NCBI GenBank assembly: GCA_902651635.1
Contig: CACRSC010001923.1
Location: 888,195 to 952,194, forward strand
From: Mastigamoeba balamuthi
Lineage: Eukaryota; Evosea; Mastigamoebida; Mastigamoebidae
Length of the DNA stretch: 64,000 nucleotides
Direction of reading: 5' to 3'
The translations under genes and the position numbers were made by a program. Of the stretch, positions 9,376 to 21,431 are shown in pieces (the first letter of the stretch is position 1; each line of letters opens with the position of its first letter). Under the pieces are notes generated by a model, which was not told where the DNA came from, did no database searches, and saw only the letters and a program-made list of their open reading frames with translations.

Positions 9376-11739
9376 ATGTCGACAACACCACCAGCAGACG
9401 CCCTCTCTCCGTCGTCCTCGTCGCCCGGGCCAGTCCCCGCAGCACACAGCATGCCGCCTGCAGAGGGGCTGCCCTCGTGCGCCGAGTGGGACCTCGTGCA
9501 GGGCGGTGTCCTGAGGCGCGTCACCGATGCGCGGGACCTCGTGTCGCTGGCCGTGGCCTCTGCGCTGCTGGCCCCCGCCTGCTGCTCCGCCCTCGGCCGC
9601 CTCCTGCCAGGCACCGCGTCGGCTGCGCTGCTGGACAGCGCCGTGGAATGGTGCTCGCACTGCGCCCGTGCCGCTCCTCTGCTGCGTGCCCTCTGCCGCC
9701 CGCCCCTCTTGCTCGCGGCCCGCGTTGGGGAACGCGGTCGGCTGCCGTACCTCTCTGGCCGCCCTGCAGTGGACCGTCGAGCGCACTATGCCATCGACTG
9801 TCGACGGATGTCGGGCACCGCAGAGAGGAGTGTGGACGAGATCAGCCGCTGTATGCACTTTGCATGGGACAGCCGCCTGATGGCGGGCACCGCCGCGTGG
9901 TGCTTCACGCGCGCTGCAAGGACTGGCGACTCTGAGGTGGGCGAGGCTGTTGCCGGTCTGCTCCGCCACTTCAGCGCAGGGCACAGCGTGGAGGCCTCCA
10001 CGTGCTGCATGTCCCACCTCTGCGTCGCCCTCGCGTGGCGCATGGGCAGCGCCCTCGACGTCCTCGCGGAGCACTGGCACCACAGCGACTGCGGAAACGT
10101 CGGCCACGAACTCGCAGTGCTCCTGCGCCGCACCCGCAGACGCACTGCTTGCCACGGCGACGTGCTCGCCACCGCTGCGTTCACACTGGCGGCCATGCAG
10201 GACGACTCGGCACTGCTATGGCGACTGACGCAGCCGCCCTTCTCGCTGGATCCGAGGATGGCAGCGCTGAGCCTGCCCGACGACACTATGAGAGATCGCT
10301 GCCGGTTCACTGTTCCCGACGAATCCTCATCGCGCAGCACGGCCCTCGCTGCCGCCCTCGGGACACAGAGCGTTCAGGCTGTGCGGGCCCTGGCCAGTGC
10401 GCCCTTTCATCTGGGCAGGCATCACCTTCCGCTGAGACCGCTGGATGTGGTCGATGGCCCCAGCGACGGAGCAGTCGTGGAGATGCTGCGCACGCTGGCC
10501 CAAGCGCCGTTCTCTCTGGGTCACAGCGACGCTGCGGAGAGTGGCGTTCTGCGGAAGGCGTGCGAAAAGGGGTTCGATTCAGCAGTCCTAGTGCTCTCAC
10601 AGCCTCCGTACAACCTCAGTGCCACACATGCACGTCAAACGGGTGCAGTTCCGGCTGCAATCCGTGGCTTTCACATATCGACGTTGCGAATTCTGTCCGA
10701 GCCTCCGTTCAGCATGGGCCACAACGACATCGCCTCACTCGATGTCCCCAGGCTCTTTGAGAGCGATACGCCGAGTCTCATACCACGCAAACTCGAAGTC
10801 CTGCGAGTGCTGGGCGAGCCTCCGTGGAGCCTCGGGGCGGAGTACATGTTGAGGCACTGGTCGCAGGAGACGAGCTCAGCGCCTGACGGCGGATTGTGGC
10901 TTCTACGAGCACTCGCGGAGCCCCCACACTCGGTGACCACCTCGCCGCAGTGGAAGTCACGTGCAACGAGGCCCGAGGGCTTCCGGAGCATAGCCGATCG
11001 GTATACGACCGGTTCGAATCTGGTGTTTCCAACTCTCAGGCAGCTCCTGCTTTACGACGCGTGCACACACGGGTTGGCGTCCGAGGTCCTGCGTTATCTC
11101 GGAGCACCGCCGTACTCGCTCGGGGCTGCAGATGTCAGTCAACAGGCGCTGGAAGCCGTGTGTGCGATTCCCAAATGCAGTGTGCTCGCCATGTTCACCC
11201 GCAAGCCATTCGAGTTGGACGGAGCCTTCATCAGAAGGAGCAGGGCTCTGCACAGGGCCTGCGGATGCCGTGGGTCGGGGTGTTCGGAGGTCCTCAGAAT
11301 CCTGGCTAGCCCTTCTTGGAGCTTGGGAACAGAGGACGCACGCCAGCCAGACACAGGTCCCGAGGCCCTCCGCCCGTTTGTCATTGCGTGCCGTGCTGGC
11401 AACACTGCTGCCGTGGCAGCCCTGGCACAACCGCCGTTCTCACTGACGCGCGACGACACAGCCGCGGACATGGCCTCAGCTGTGGTGGATGCGTGCAAGA
11501 TGGGTGCCGTTGATCTACTGGACCTGCTGGCGCTGCCACCCTACTCTGCGACGCAGGAGGATGCCCGTGCTGACAGCTGTTGGGCATTGTTCGCAGCTGT
11601 CGAGCACAGCAAATATATTCAACAGTTGTTGAATGCAACAACTGATGTCGATTGGTTTGTTGGCCTCCTGTGGCTCCCAGGTGTTAATGGCCCAAGTAGC
11701 AATCATTTCACTCGCGGAAGCTGTGGGGGTCTCCTCTGA
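9376..11739 (+). CDS. ankyrin-like PPFSLG-repeat protein, ~787 aa
   Basis: A single long exon. The chosen start ATG (9376) opens MSTTPPADALSPSSSS; an upstream in-frame extension lacks coding character. After a Ser/Pro-rich N-terminus and a helical Cys-containing region, residues ~280-770 hold 12 degenerate repeats built on L-x-x-PP-[FYW]-S-L-G-x-x-D, for example LAQAPFSLGHSD, LSEPPFSMGHND, LGEPPWSLGAEY, LGAPPYSLGAAD and LAQPPFSLTRDD. Each is preceded by a helix of A-C-x-x-G-x-x-x-V-L-R-x-L type. This is the two-helix periodicity of ankyrin repeats with an unusual conserved loop. Protein-protein binding is the likely role. No enzymatic domain, signal peptide or membrane segment is visible. Confidence 0.75.
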   Translation: MSTTPPADALSPSSSSPGPVPAAHSMPPAEGLPSCAEWDLVQGGVLRRVTDARDLVSLAVASALLAPACCSALGRLLPGTASAALLDSAVEWCSHCARAAPLLRALCRPPLLLAARVGERGRLPYLSGRPAVDRRAHYAIDCRRMSGTAERSVDEISRCMHFAWDSRLMAGTAAWCFTRAARTGDSEVGEAVAGLLRHFSAGHSVEASTCCMSHLCVALAWRMGSALDVLAEHWHHSDCGNVGHELAVLLRRTRRRTACHGDVLATAAFTLAAMQDDSALLWRLTQPPFSLDPRMAALSLPDDTMRDRCRFTVPDESSSRSTALAAALGTQSVQAVRALASAPFHLGRHHLPLRPLDVVDGPSDGAVVEMLRTLAQAPFSLGHSDAAESGVLRKACEKGFDSAVLVLSQPPYNLSATHARQTGAVPAAIRGFHISTLRILSEPPFSMGHNDIASLDVPRLFESDTPSLIPRKLEVLRVLGEPPWSLGAEYMLRHWSQETSSAPDGGLWLLRALAEPPHSVTTSPQWKSRATRPEGFRSIADRYTTGSNLVFPTLRQLLLYDACTHGLASEVLRYLGAPPYSLGAADVSQQALEAVCAIPKCSVLAMFTRKPFELDGAFIRRSRALHRACGCRGSGCSEVLRILASPSWSLGTEDARQPDTGPEALRPFVIACRAGNTAAVAALAQPPFSLTRDDTAADMASAVVDACKMGAVDLLDLLALPPYSATQEDARADSCWALFAAVEHSKYIQQLLNATTDVDWFVGLLWLPGVNGPSSNHFTRGSCGGLL

Positions 11740-12799
11740 AGCGTGACACTTGAATGACGCCAAGAGCATGGCGCCGCGTACTGTGCTGTGCGAGATGGGT
11801 GTGCGGAAGAGACAGGGGGCTGAACACAGTGCACAAAATATGTGATTCTCTGCCTGATTCTGGCTAAGGATCGACTGGCCATCCCTGGAACGAGGCGGCC
11901 CGTTGCTGGACAGTGTCTGGAGAAATTCCTCCGCCGTAGAGCGGTGGCCTGCAGCTCTCTGGCCCGCCGTGCGGATTTCTGCACCGACAGCACCGCCGCT
12001 TTCGGTTGAACGGGAGACTGAGCGTCCTTCGGTTGAAGCGCCTGAGCGAACACAGCCGGTTGGGCTGGCGAACAACGTCCTTGGTGATCCCACACACGTG
12101 GGCAGGCGCAGTCCACTCCCCACTGCGTTCACGGCCGAGTCCAACGATACCGACCAGTGGTCGGGATTTCCCTTGAAATCCGGCGGACTCAACTGGCAGA
12201 AAACACTCATCTTTGCACCGCTCACAGAGCAGCTGAGCACAATCATATGGATGAGAAGTACCCACCTCATGCCATCCACGAACACCATACTGACCTCGTC
12301 TCCCAGAGTCCCCGTAGCGCGCTTCCTGAGCATCAGGCGAGCTGTATCCACAGCAGACGCCCCACCCCCAACAAGGCCAAGCAGAGGCATAAGATCCTTC
12401 ACCAAACGTAGTATCACGACACCAAGGGGGGAACCTGCCACATTCACGAGTACCCTAGAATGGCAGACAACATCGGGTTGGAACCGGGTCGTGTCTACCG
12501 ACGCCTACCAAGGAAAAAACAAAACAACCCCATCGGCCATTCTGACGGTGAGATGTGCAAACGAGATGCAATCTATCGCGCAGCACACAAGCCCATGGGC
12601 CGCCGCGGCCCTATCATGGCGTCACCTGCAAGGTTTGTGTTCGCTCGAATCTAATTTGTCTGGATACCACCACCCCAGTGAAATCAACTCATTACACCCA
12701 ACGCTCTCTCAATGGAGGAGAAGTGCGCCACCCTCTCATCTCATCCGTTCACGCCATACTGTCCTGACCTCGCTTCCCAGCGTCCCCGTAGCGCGCTTC
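11740..12799. other. intergenic region / unresolved 5' part of NO VEIN-like gene
   Basis: The frame of the downstream gene stays open from about 11903, but composition and content before ~12800 do not look clearly coding. A segment at about 12264-12400 resembles 12738-12885, sharing CAGxGTCCCCGTAGCGCGCTTCC and then an AAGGCCAAG core. One ATG in the downstream gene's frame lies at 12251. Long minus-strand open frames across this region have no recognisable protein and look like antisense shadows. Confidence 0.4.
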
Positions 12800-15700
12800 C
12801 GTGTCATCCGGCCATCAGCGTCCCCAGCCCCTGCAACGGCAGCAGCAGCAGCAGCAGCCCCCAGCAAGGCCAAGCTGAGGCAGAAGCAGCCCAACACCCA
12901 CACCCCTCTCCTCGTCACCCCACCACCTCCGTCGCCCGCATCCTCGGCCACCCCAGCGCCCTCTGCGAGGCACCGGGCCCCGTCCCAGCCCCAGCCGCAG
13001 CCGCAGCAGCCGCTGGCCGTGCTGCTGTCAGCGTCGGTGCCGCCCCCTGTGGACCGCAGCGGGCTGTCGGAGCTGAGCAGGCGGGTCGCCCGCGAGCTGG
13101 CCGCCCAGCGCTCCGCCTACGTCTCTGCCGACGCTGTCTGCGCGGGCGTCGCGCGGGCCCTGGGGCGCGGGCTGTGGCGCGAGCTGGGGGTGGACGCGCA
13201 GGCCGTGGCGGCCGTCGTGGCGCACAGGCGGCTGGAGGAGCGCTGCGCTGCCTTTGTGGAGGCCGCGCTGGCCGTCAACCCCGTGGCCACCGCCTGGGAG
13301 ATCGGCAGCGACCTGGCCGCTGCCGAGCACCGCGGGGCCTACGAGGAGCTCTGCCTGGGGCCCCTCGGCAGGCACCCGCTCGTGGTCAAGTACTTCTGCC
13401 TGGCCGACAGACCCGGTGGGTTTCCGTCCGTTTTCGGAACCTGCTCGGCTGCTGTGGTGCTCACTCTGTGTTGCCGGCCCGGCTGCCCTGTGCCCACGCG
13501 CACACGCAGAGGTGGTCGACTTCCCCGCCGTCACGAGGCTCGACATCGCCAAGGAGCTCTGCGCCATGGTCAAGGCGCACCCGGGGGCCTTCGTCCAGCC
13601 CACCGACCTCATCTCGCGGGTGCCTCCAACCGACTTGGTTTTTTCCAACCCGTTTGGCTCTCTCACTCGAGGACGCCACGCAGATGGCTGCGGCCCACGG
13701 CGTGCAGGACCCCCTGCTGCTGGGCATCCGGATCAACGAGAACAGCCTGGGCCTCTACCTCTCCCCGATCTTCTCCAACAAGCGCCAGATGTGGGCCGAC
13801 CTCAAGGCCTTCCGCGAGAGCAACAAGGCGGCCGTCGACGCCGAGCGCAGGGCCCTGGAGCAGGCGCACGCGGGTGCCATGGCGCAGTCACTGCAGCGCT
13901 GGAAGGAGGCCATCCTGCAGAACACCTTCGCCGCTCCGGCGCCCTCGGGCTGCGTGCTGCCGCTCGTGCACCCCGAGGCGGACAGCGCGCGCCTCTTCCT
14001 GCGCTACTGGCGCTGCGAGTCGGCCAGGGCCAAGAAGAAGGCGCTGGCGGGCATGCCGGCTGCGATGGCCGCGACGCAGACCCTCGAGGTGGACGGCAGG
14101 CGCTGCTCGGTGGCCCCTATCCGCGGGACGCTGCTGTGGGTCGCCGTGCTGCTGCTGCGCAGGGCGCCCTCGCTCTCGGAGAGGCAGCTCGCGGACGCCG
14201 GCGCGGGCGCCTTCGTCAAGTACTGGTCCAGCGTTGCTGCCAAGCTGCCGTTGCGTCCTACCCGCAGCTCCCTCGCCCTCGCCCTCGCGCGGCTGTTGCC
14301 CGGGCGTCTCACGTGAGGGGTGGTGCCTTCCAGGATGCTCGAGCTGCGCAACGTGCTGGGTATGTCTTCGGGTGACGCGCAGATGAGCCTCTGCGGCGAC
14401 CGCGAGCAGAACCTGCCGAACCTCGCCTTCGCCTACGTCAGGCTCTTCCCCCGCGGCGACGAGGACGACTTCGGCGTCGGGCAGAACAGCTCCGCCCCGG
14501 GGACCGCGCTCCAGCGCACCGAGGTGGTGCTCAACTCGGTCGACATCGCCATCCAGAGGGCCAAGTCCCAGGCGCGCAGGAACGGGCAGCCGCTGTCCCT
14601 CGCAGACCTCTCGGCGGTGCAGGGCGCCGTGGAGCAGACGCTCAACGCGCGGTTCGAGGACGCCGCTGGCGTGGGCTTCCTGCAGTACCTGCACGACAAC
14701 TCCGAGGCGCTCGACCTGCGCCTGTCGTCGCTGTTCGACCAGCGCTCGGCGGGGGGCAGCGCCGGAGTCGGAGGGTCGGAGGCCCTGCTGCCCACGTCAG
14801 ACGAAGTGTTCCGGGCGCTTGAGGTGGCTGTCGCACAGACCCCAGGCGCTGCGGGAGAAGCTGCGTTCCTCGCGGCTGTCGAGGGAGCAGCAGCGAAAAC
14901 GTTGCACAGGACGAGGTTCTCGGAGGTCACGGAGGGCGGGTACTCCCTCGCAGAGCTGTCGCTGCAAGATACGAGGGTCCAGGAGCTCCTCGCAGCCCGC
15001 AGGCGCCGCGCCTCCGACGACCTCTCGGCCGAGTCCCTGCGCACCGTGGCGGCGCAGTGCATGCGGGCAGCGAGAGGGAAGAGCCTGTCGGACCAGACCG
15101 CTGCTGCCGGGGCTGCCCTGTGCGCCTTCTACGGAGTCTCGCGCGTGGAGGATCTGGGCCACGGGTCGCTCGCAACCCTAATCTCGTCTGAACTCCAGGG
15201 AGACCACAGCAGAGCTGAGGCCTCCTCCTCGTTCGCCACCGTGGCAGAGCTCGTCTCTGGCGATGATGGCGTCGCTGTCACTCAAGCTCCCGAGTGCACG
15301 CCAGAGCAGATCGCCAAGATGCTCCTCTCGGCACCGGTGCTCCGCGACATCGAGGACTGGCTGCAATGGCGCCTCGTGTTCTTCCCGTCGCTGGGGCCGC
15401 TGCCACAGTGGCTGCGCAGCAACGCCGATCAGCTCCCCGCCTCGCTCGTCCTGCTCGAAGAGTCGCCTGGGCACTTTGTGCGCCTGGACGCGACCGCCAG
15501 CGAGAGCGGCTTTGCCGAGGCCGCTACAAGTGGCAGTGCTATCGGAGTGGCCTCGCAGCTCGTGTCGCTGATCCACAAGGACCGCAAGGAAGTCTCTGCT
15601 GGCGTTCTGGCCCAGCATTTCGCGTGCGTTCTCTCGGCGCTCCTCCAGACCTCCAAACCCCAGGAGGTTGCCTCCTTCGTCCTGAAGTGTCTCGAGGCTG

Positions 15701-18700
15701 TGCCGCGGACTCTGTGTCTGCAGTCCCCCACGGTGTGGGATGTGTTCGTGCGGCCTTTTTTCGCCCAGGTGCCGCAGGGCACCAAGGTGCTGCGCTCGGC
15801 CTGCTGCACGACAGCGCACCTGGCACTCCTCCAGGCGTTCGGCGTCCGACGTGGGATGCCCGAGTGGCGCGACCTCTACCCCAGCATACCAACCGGGTGC
15901 ACAGCAGAGGCTTCACCTGCTCAGTACGTCACGGTCGCCAGAGGGCAGGAGTTCCCCAAGCCAGACAACGCGCAGGCATCTGGCGCATACACAGGAGCCC
16001 CTGCGAAGTGTGATGGCGACCAGACCGCGCAGGCTTCAGGAAAGGGCGCTGACACCGCCAGCCAGGAAGGCCCCTTGCTGCTGAGGCCCCAGGCGACGAG
16101 AGAGCACTGCCGTGCCGTCATCGAGCGGATCCGTGCAGAAGCGGCGCGGCTGGAGGCGGCCCAGGCACAGCGGCTGGTCGAATCGATGGGGAGCGCGGTC
16201 GAGAAGCTCAGCGGCAGCCTCTACTCCAAGGACACGCACTTCGTGCTCGAGCTCATACAGAACGCCGACGACAACAGCTACCCAGACAACGTGGTCCCCG
16301 AGGTCGAGTTCACGCTGGGCGGCGACTGCGTCACGCTACGCAACAACGAGCTGGGGTTCCGCGACAGCGACATCGAGGCGCTCTGCAGCGTCGGCCACAG
16401 CACCAAGAAGCGCACTGCGGGCAAGTACATCGGGCGCAAGGGCATCGGCTTCAAGTCGGTGTTCCGCGTCACCAAGTGCCCGCACCTGCGCTCGGGTGGC
16501 TACAGCATCCTCTTCGACGCCGACGACGGGCCCCTGGGCCTCATCAACCCGCGGTGGGACGAGTCCGAGGAGGCCACCCGCGTGCCGCTAGGGGTCACTG
16601 AGATCACGTTGCCGCTGCGCGAGGAGATGGCGGCTCGGCAGGCCCAGGGCCTGCGGGTGCGCTTTGGCGAAGTAGCTCCGTCCCTGCTGATGTTCCTCAA
16701 GCGCCTGCGCCGCATCGTCATCAGCGACCAGGTCGACGGCACCTGCCGCGTGATGGAGAAGCGAGAGTCGGTAATCGCCGAGACCGAGGACAGGTGCCGC
16801 TGCAGCCTCGTGCAGCTGCAGAGCCACGAGGGCGCCAGCAGAGAGAGGCTGCGGCCGTTGGGCAGCGAGGACTGGATCGTCACGAGCTGCGTGTTCGCGT
16901 GCGAGCAGGGGATACACCACCCCGAGGACGACACGCAGACCGACACGGAGGTCAGCGTCGCGCTGCCGCTGCTCCCCGCTGGCCAGCAGCCCGAGTACCA
17001 GAAGACGTTCGCGTACCTCCCGCTGAAGTCGTACAACCTGCGCTTCATCGTGCAGGCCGACTGGCTGACCCCTCCCACCCGCGAGGACATCGACGGCGAC
17101 CGCCCGTGGAACGAGTGGCTGCGCTCCAAGGTCCACCTCGTCTTCGCGCGGGCTCTGGCGGCGCTGCGCTCGCACCTCGAGGCCTCTGGCGTGAGCCCTG
17201 TGGAGGTCGTCAGCAGGATCGTGGACCTTCTTCCCGTTGCCAGCGATGTGCACGAGTTCTTCCGTCCGGTCGCCCGCGCTATTGTCGAACGCATGCGCAT
17301 CGACCCGTGGCTCGTGACGCAGTCCGGAGAACGGGCGCGCCCCGGAGACGTGCTGGAGCAGCCACAAGACTGCCCTGTCAGCGAGACCCTGCTGCTGCAG
17401 ACGCTGCACAAGCGGTTCCTCCACCGCGACGTCAAGCTGCGCTCCCGCTCGCAGGGCCTCGCCGACACCCTGGGCGTCATCGCCTTCTCGCCGGTCAACC
17501 TCGTCGGTGTGCTGACGGCCCTCTGCCACAGCGACGGCAGCGGTGAGCATATGCCGCTGGAGAGCGTCGACTCGAGGGCTCTTATGTCGTGGCTCGACTG
17601 GATCTACGTGCAGCTGCGCGCGTCGCACGGCGGACAGGCGCAGGACTTGCGCTCGAAGCTCTCGGCCCTGCCGATCTTCCGCGTTGCGAGGCTCGACGGT
17701 CCAGAGGGGCAAGTGCGGCACGTGTGCCCTCGCGGCGCCGCGGTGTTCCTGCCGACAGATAGCGGAACGGTAGCGCGCATGCGCCGGTACGCGTTTTCGA
17801 AGGGCCTCGAGGTGCTCTCCTCGGGCATGGTCTCGGCCCTCAACACGAAGCTGCTGAGCGAGCTCGGGGCGCTGGAATTCTGCGACCACGAGGTCATCCG
17901 CAACTGCATCCGGCCCATCCTCCTGGAGCAGCAGTCGCCTCTACAGCCGGGCAGCGGAGTCGACCAGACGCTGGTCAGTCAGGTCCTGTTTCTGGCAGAC
18001 CACTTACGGGCGTGCACGCTCTGTTCGAACGCCAAGGGACACATGATGGAGGAGCTCCGCTCAAAACTACGGGTCTACGACTCGGAGGGAACGCTGTCGC
18101 TGTGCTCGGAACTGTACCTCGGAAGGCCGTACTTTGAGTCTGTGCTCGAGCGCTCGTTCCAGCACAGCGTGGCCGCCATCAAGTTTGTTAGCACAGTCTA
18201 CAGCCAGCAGGTATCGGCTGAGAGCGACCTCCGGAGCTTCTTCTCGGACCTTGGGGCGAGGACATTCTTCAAGCCCTCAAAGGTCACGCGTGTCGTCACC
18301 GTGGAGGAGCTGTGCAAGTCAACAGTGTGGAACACTCAGGGGTTGGTGCTGCAGTTCCAAAAGTACGTTGTGGAGGACGTCGTCTGCGAGGACCTGAGGG
18401 CCCTGATGTGCCTTGCCGAGCAGCGCAAGGTCAGCATCGCGGCAATGCGCGCTGTCGTGGCGGAGCTCTCGCGCCGGTGGCTCTCGGACTGGAACGGAAA
18501 CCTCAGTGCGGCATTCTACGCGCCCGATCAGAGCAGCAGCGGGGACACGCCCATCCGCGGCAGGTTCATCATGATGCGGCAGTCGACGCTCTCGCACGAG
18601 TTGCGCACGATGAAGTGGTTCCCCTCTACTGCCGGGCTCTACGCCCCCCAGGAGCTCCTCCTGCCCACCGAGGAGATCAGGACCGTCATGTCTGTGTTTG

Positions 18701-21035
18701 CCAACTACGCCGAGACCACAAACGTGTGCGAGGAGATGCTCAGGGACCTCAGGATCTCCGACACAGTCCGCGCAGAGGGACTGGCGGAGATCCTGAACAG
18801 GTGGAGCTCCTACGGCAGGCTGCCGACGACGGTGGAGCACATGGCAGAGGTCTACAGGTTCCTGGCGCTACGCCTCTCGGACCGCAACATCCAGCGCCAG
18901 CTGCCCAGCACTGTCTTCGTTCCATCTGCAGAGAAGGAGGGCAGGTTCCTTCCTGTGTCAGAGTGCTGCCAGAAGGACCCCCTGCAGCTTATCGGCCCCG
19001 GAATGCAGTGTCCCGTGCACGTGCTGAGCCACTTCTACGAGGAAACGGCTGAGCTCGCGCAGTACTTCACAACGATCGAAGTGCGTCCAGTGCCGAGGCT
19101 GCGCCACTACGTCGCCGGGCTGGTGTCTCTGTGCGAGAGCAGCAGCAAGGTGCCCTTTGACAGGGCGTGCGACTGCGTGTCGCTGGTGTTCCGGTGGGCC
19201 AGCGCCTGCCGTCTCTCGATAACACCCAAGTCTGTCATCAAGCACCTGGCAGGCGCCCCGGTGTTCCCCACACGCGATCACAAGTGGGTCAGAGGGGCTG
19301 TGCAGTCGCCAGATTCGCCAGTCCCCGTTATTGCGGAGGACGAGGAGATCTGCCAGGTGTTCTCCAAGTGCGACGGCCTCGCGATCCTCGAAAACTCAGT
19401 GCCGTGGAGAGAGTGCGATGTCATCGTCGACGCGCTTCAGATACCACTCCTCGACGCAGTGGCCACACGGAGGCCCGTCACCGAGTCCACTTCACCCTAC
19501 TCGGAGACGGCAGAGCAGATGGAGCCCCTCGTGGGCCTCCTCCACAGAGTTGTGTTCTACACCGCCCGCGCGCAGTTCGACGCGATGCTCGCAAGCGGCG
19601 TCTGCGAGGCCCTGCAGGGCCTCCGCTTCTTCGAGGCGACGGGGCTCACGGTCGTCACGGAGGTCTCCCTGCCAAACGCGAACGGGAGAACCTTCTCTGT
19701 AGGGGCAAAGGCGGATTGCTACCTGTCAAACGAAGTCATGCTGATCGACAGGGGGTGCTCGCTGGCCGCGGCGCTGCGCATGCTGCTGGGCCACATCTTC
19801 CTCGGAGTCAAGGACAGGATAGACACTGTCGTGGACCTCCTCATCGAGATATCGCACGCCCCTACGGATGCGGAGGCGATCCTGAAGAAGCACGGCGTTC
19901 GCCAGGTGCCCCCACAGGTCCCTGCTTGGGGCATCAGTGTACAGCATCGCCCAGCCCAAAGCCAGCAGGTTCCAGTGCCCCATAGTCCTGAGCCAGAGGA
20001 GAGGGATGGAGAAGAGAAGCCCACGAAGAGGCATCGCGCTCCGAGGACAGAGGCGTGGCCTCCCCGCGCTCCAACTCTGAAGATGACGGACATGGGAGCA
20101 CAAAGGGATTCCGAGGCAGAAAAGGAGGACTCCTCCTTTGTGCCGCAGCCACGAGAGTCAGCGTCGGACGGGGCGAGCTACCTCCCGCCCGGAGATGCTG
20201 AGGTATGCACAAAGGAGAAAGAGAGCCCCAGAGAGCATAGCCAGAAGCAGAGCAAGCCCAAGCAAAACGAGGATGGAGGTGCTACTGGCTTTGCTCAGGC
20301 GACCAGCAACAGTGAGACGCAGCCGAAACAGCACAGGAATAGCGCCGCAGTTCCCCAAGTCGCTGACCAGAATGAAGCGCCTGTAAAGGCAGAAGAGAAG
20401 GAAGAGCACGCTGGTGCTCAGACCGCTGGCACAGTCACCATACGCAAAGACGGATTCAAGGCACCGACGACTCCTACACGCGTTGTAAACACCGACGAGG
20501 CCCCGCGCTCGCGTGCGCACGCCAGGCCACCGGCAGCTGTCATCCAGGGCAGGCACGCAGCACAGTGCCACACTGTGGACTAACCTCTGTCTCCAGCATC
20601 GTTGTTTCCGTGGAGAGCTATCGGATGAGTGTTGACCTGACGCCGGAGGTGCTCTCGAGGGCATTCAAGCAGTTCGGGCCCAGCCCGAGCGACCTCGAGG
20701 TTGGTAAGCTCGGGGAGTTCGTTGTGTACCAGCACTTGCTGTCTCAGGGGCTCGACGCCGTGTGGCACAACGAGGAGAAGGAGAGCGGGCACTGGTGCGA
20801 CATCACGGTCAAAAGGCACGGGACTCCGGAGCAACCACTCTACGTCGAGGTCAAGTCGACGTCGGAGGCGCACAAGGAACTGTTCCCAGTCAGCGTGGCG
20901 CAGTGGCAGAAGGCAGTGGAGCTGGCAGACTCGTTTGTTCTTTACGTGGTGTTTGGCGTTGGCAGCGCAAAGGTATCGGTTTTCTCCGTGTCGGACCTGC
21001 CGTCGCGCAAGGTTCCTCTCTACGTCCCCGTGTGA
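12800..21035 (+). CDS. giant NO VEIN-like protein: HSP90-type ATPase plus DUF3883 nuclease-fold domain
   Basis: The 5' end is unresolved. Exons: about 12800-13415, 13510-13619, 13672-14249 and 14334-~20550, joined in frame by three GT-AG introns. A final exon holding DUF3883 follows a short intron around 20550-20610; its exact splice is uncertain. Domains: helical N-terminal region; HSP90/sacsin/NO VEIN-type ATPase at about 16.15-17.0 kb with HFVLELIQNADDNSYPDN (N box) and YIGRKGIGFKSVFRVT (Gly-rich lid); a long middle region; a charged, disordered linker (19.9-20.5 kb); then DUF3883 (about 20640-21020) with HWCDITVKR and LYVEVKSTSEA, the D...ExK pattern of restriction-like folds. The same domain pair occurs in plant NO VEIN. 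Length is about 2,400 residues. A separate small gene starting at the ATG near 20624 is the alternative for the last exon. Cellular role unknown. Confidence 0.75.
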
Positions 21036-21431
21036 TCTGTGAAGCAGCTCTGGGGAATACACTTCTTCTTTGACACAAAGTGTCATTAGCCTTGAGGTCA
21101 ATCTGTGTGATGTCCTGCAGTACTGTGCGAATGTACCGCGAGATGAATGGCCACTGTGCCAGATGCTGTGTGGACAGTCTGAACAAGATCCCATTGTACG
21201 CACGCGCTAAATCTGATGACCAAGGCTGCAGCCCATTCCCATGAGCTGATCCATTCCAGAGATTAAGCTCTGATATTAGATTGATCTTTATCTATCTTCT
21301 TAAGTAGTATGGTGAATATTTTCCCCAAATTCTCCAGCCCGTATCAGGAGAACACGGATATTCATCTTCCTTCCACAGCTCGAATCTCACACAAACCGTC
21401 TTTGGCTGTTTGTGCTGGTTCAAATCCGGTC
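21036..21431. other. intergenic region
   Basis: AT-richer than the flanking genes; nothing recognised. It presumably holds the 3' end of the NO VEIN-like gene and the promoter of the papain-like peptidase. A B-box-like GGTTCAAATCC at about 21417 is not part of a tRNA fold. Confidence 0.4.

Noticed and set aside
11515-12447. 310-codon minus-strand open frame between the repeat protein and the NO VEIN-like gene
   Set aside because: It overlaps the end of the repeat-protein gene, and no conserved domain or splice structure is visible.
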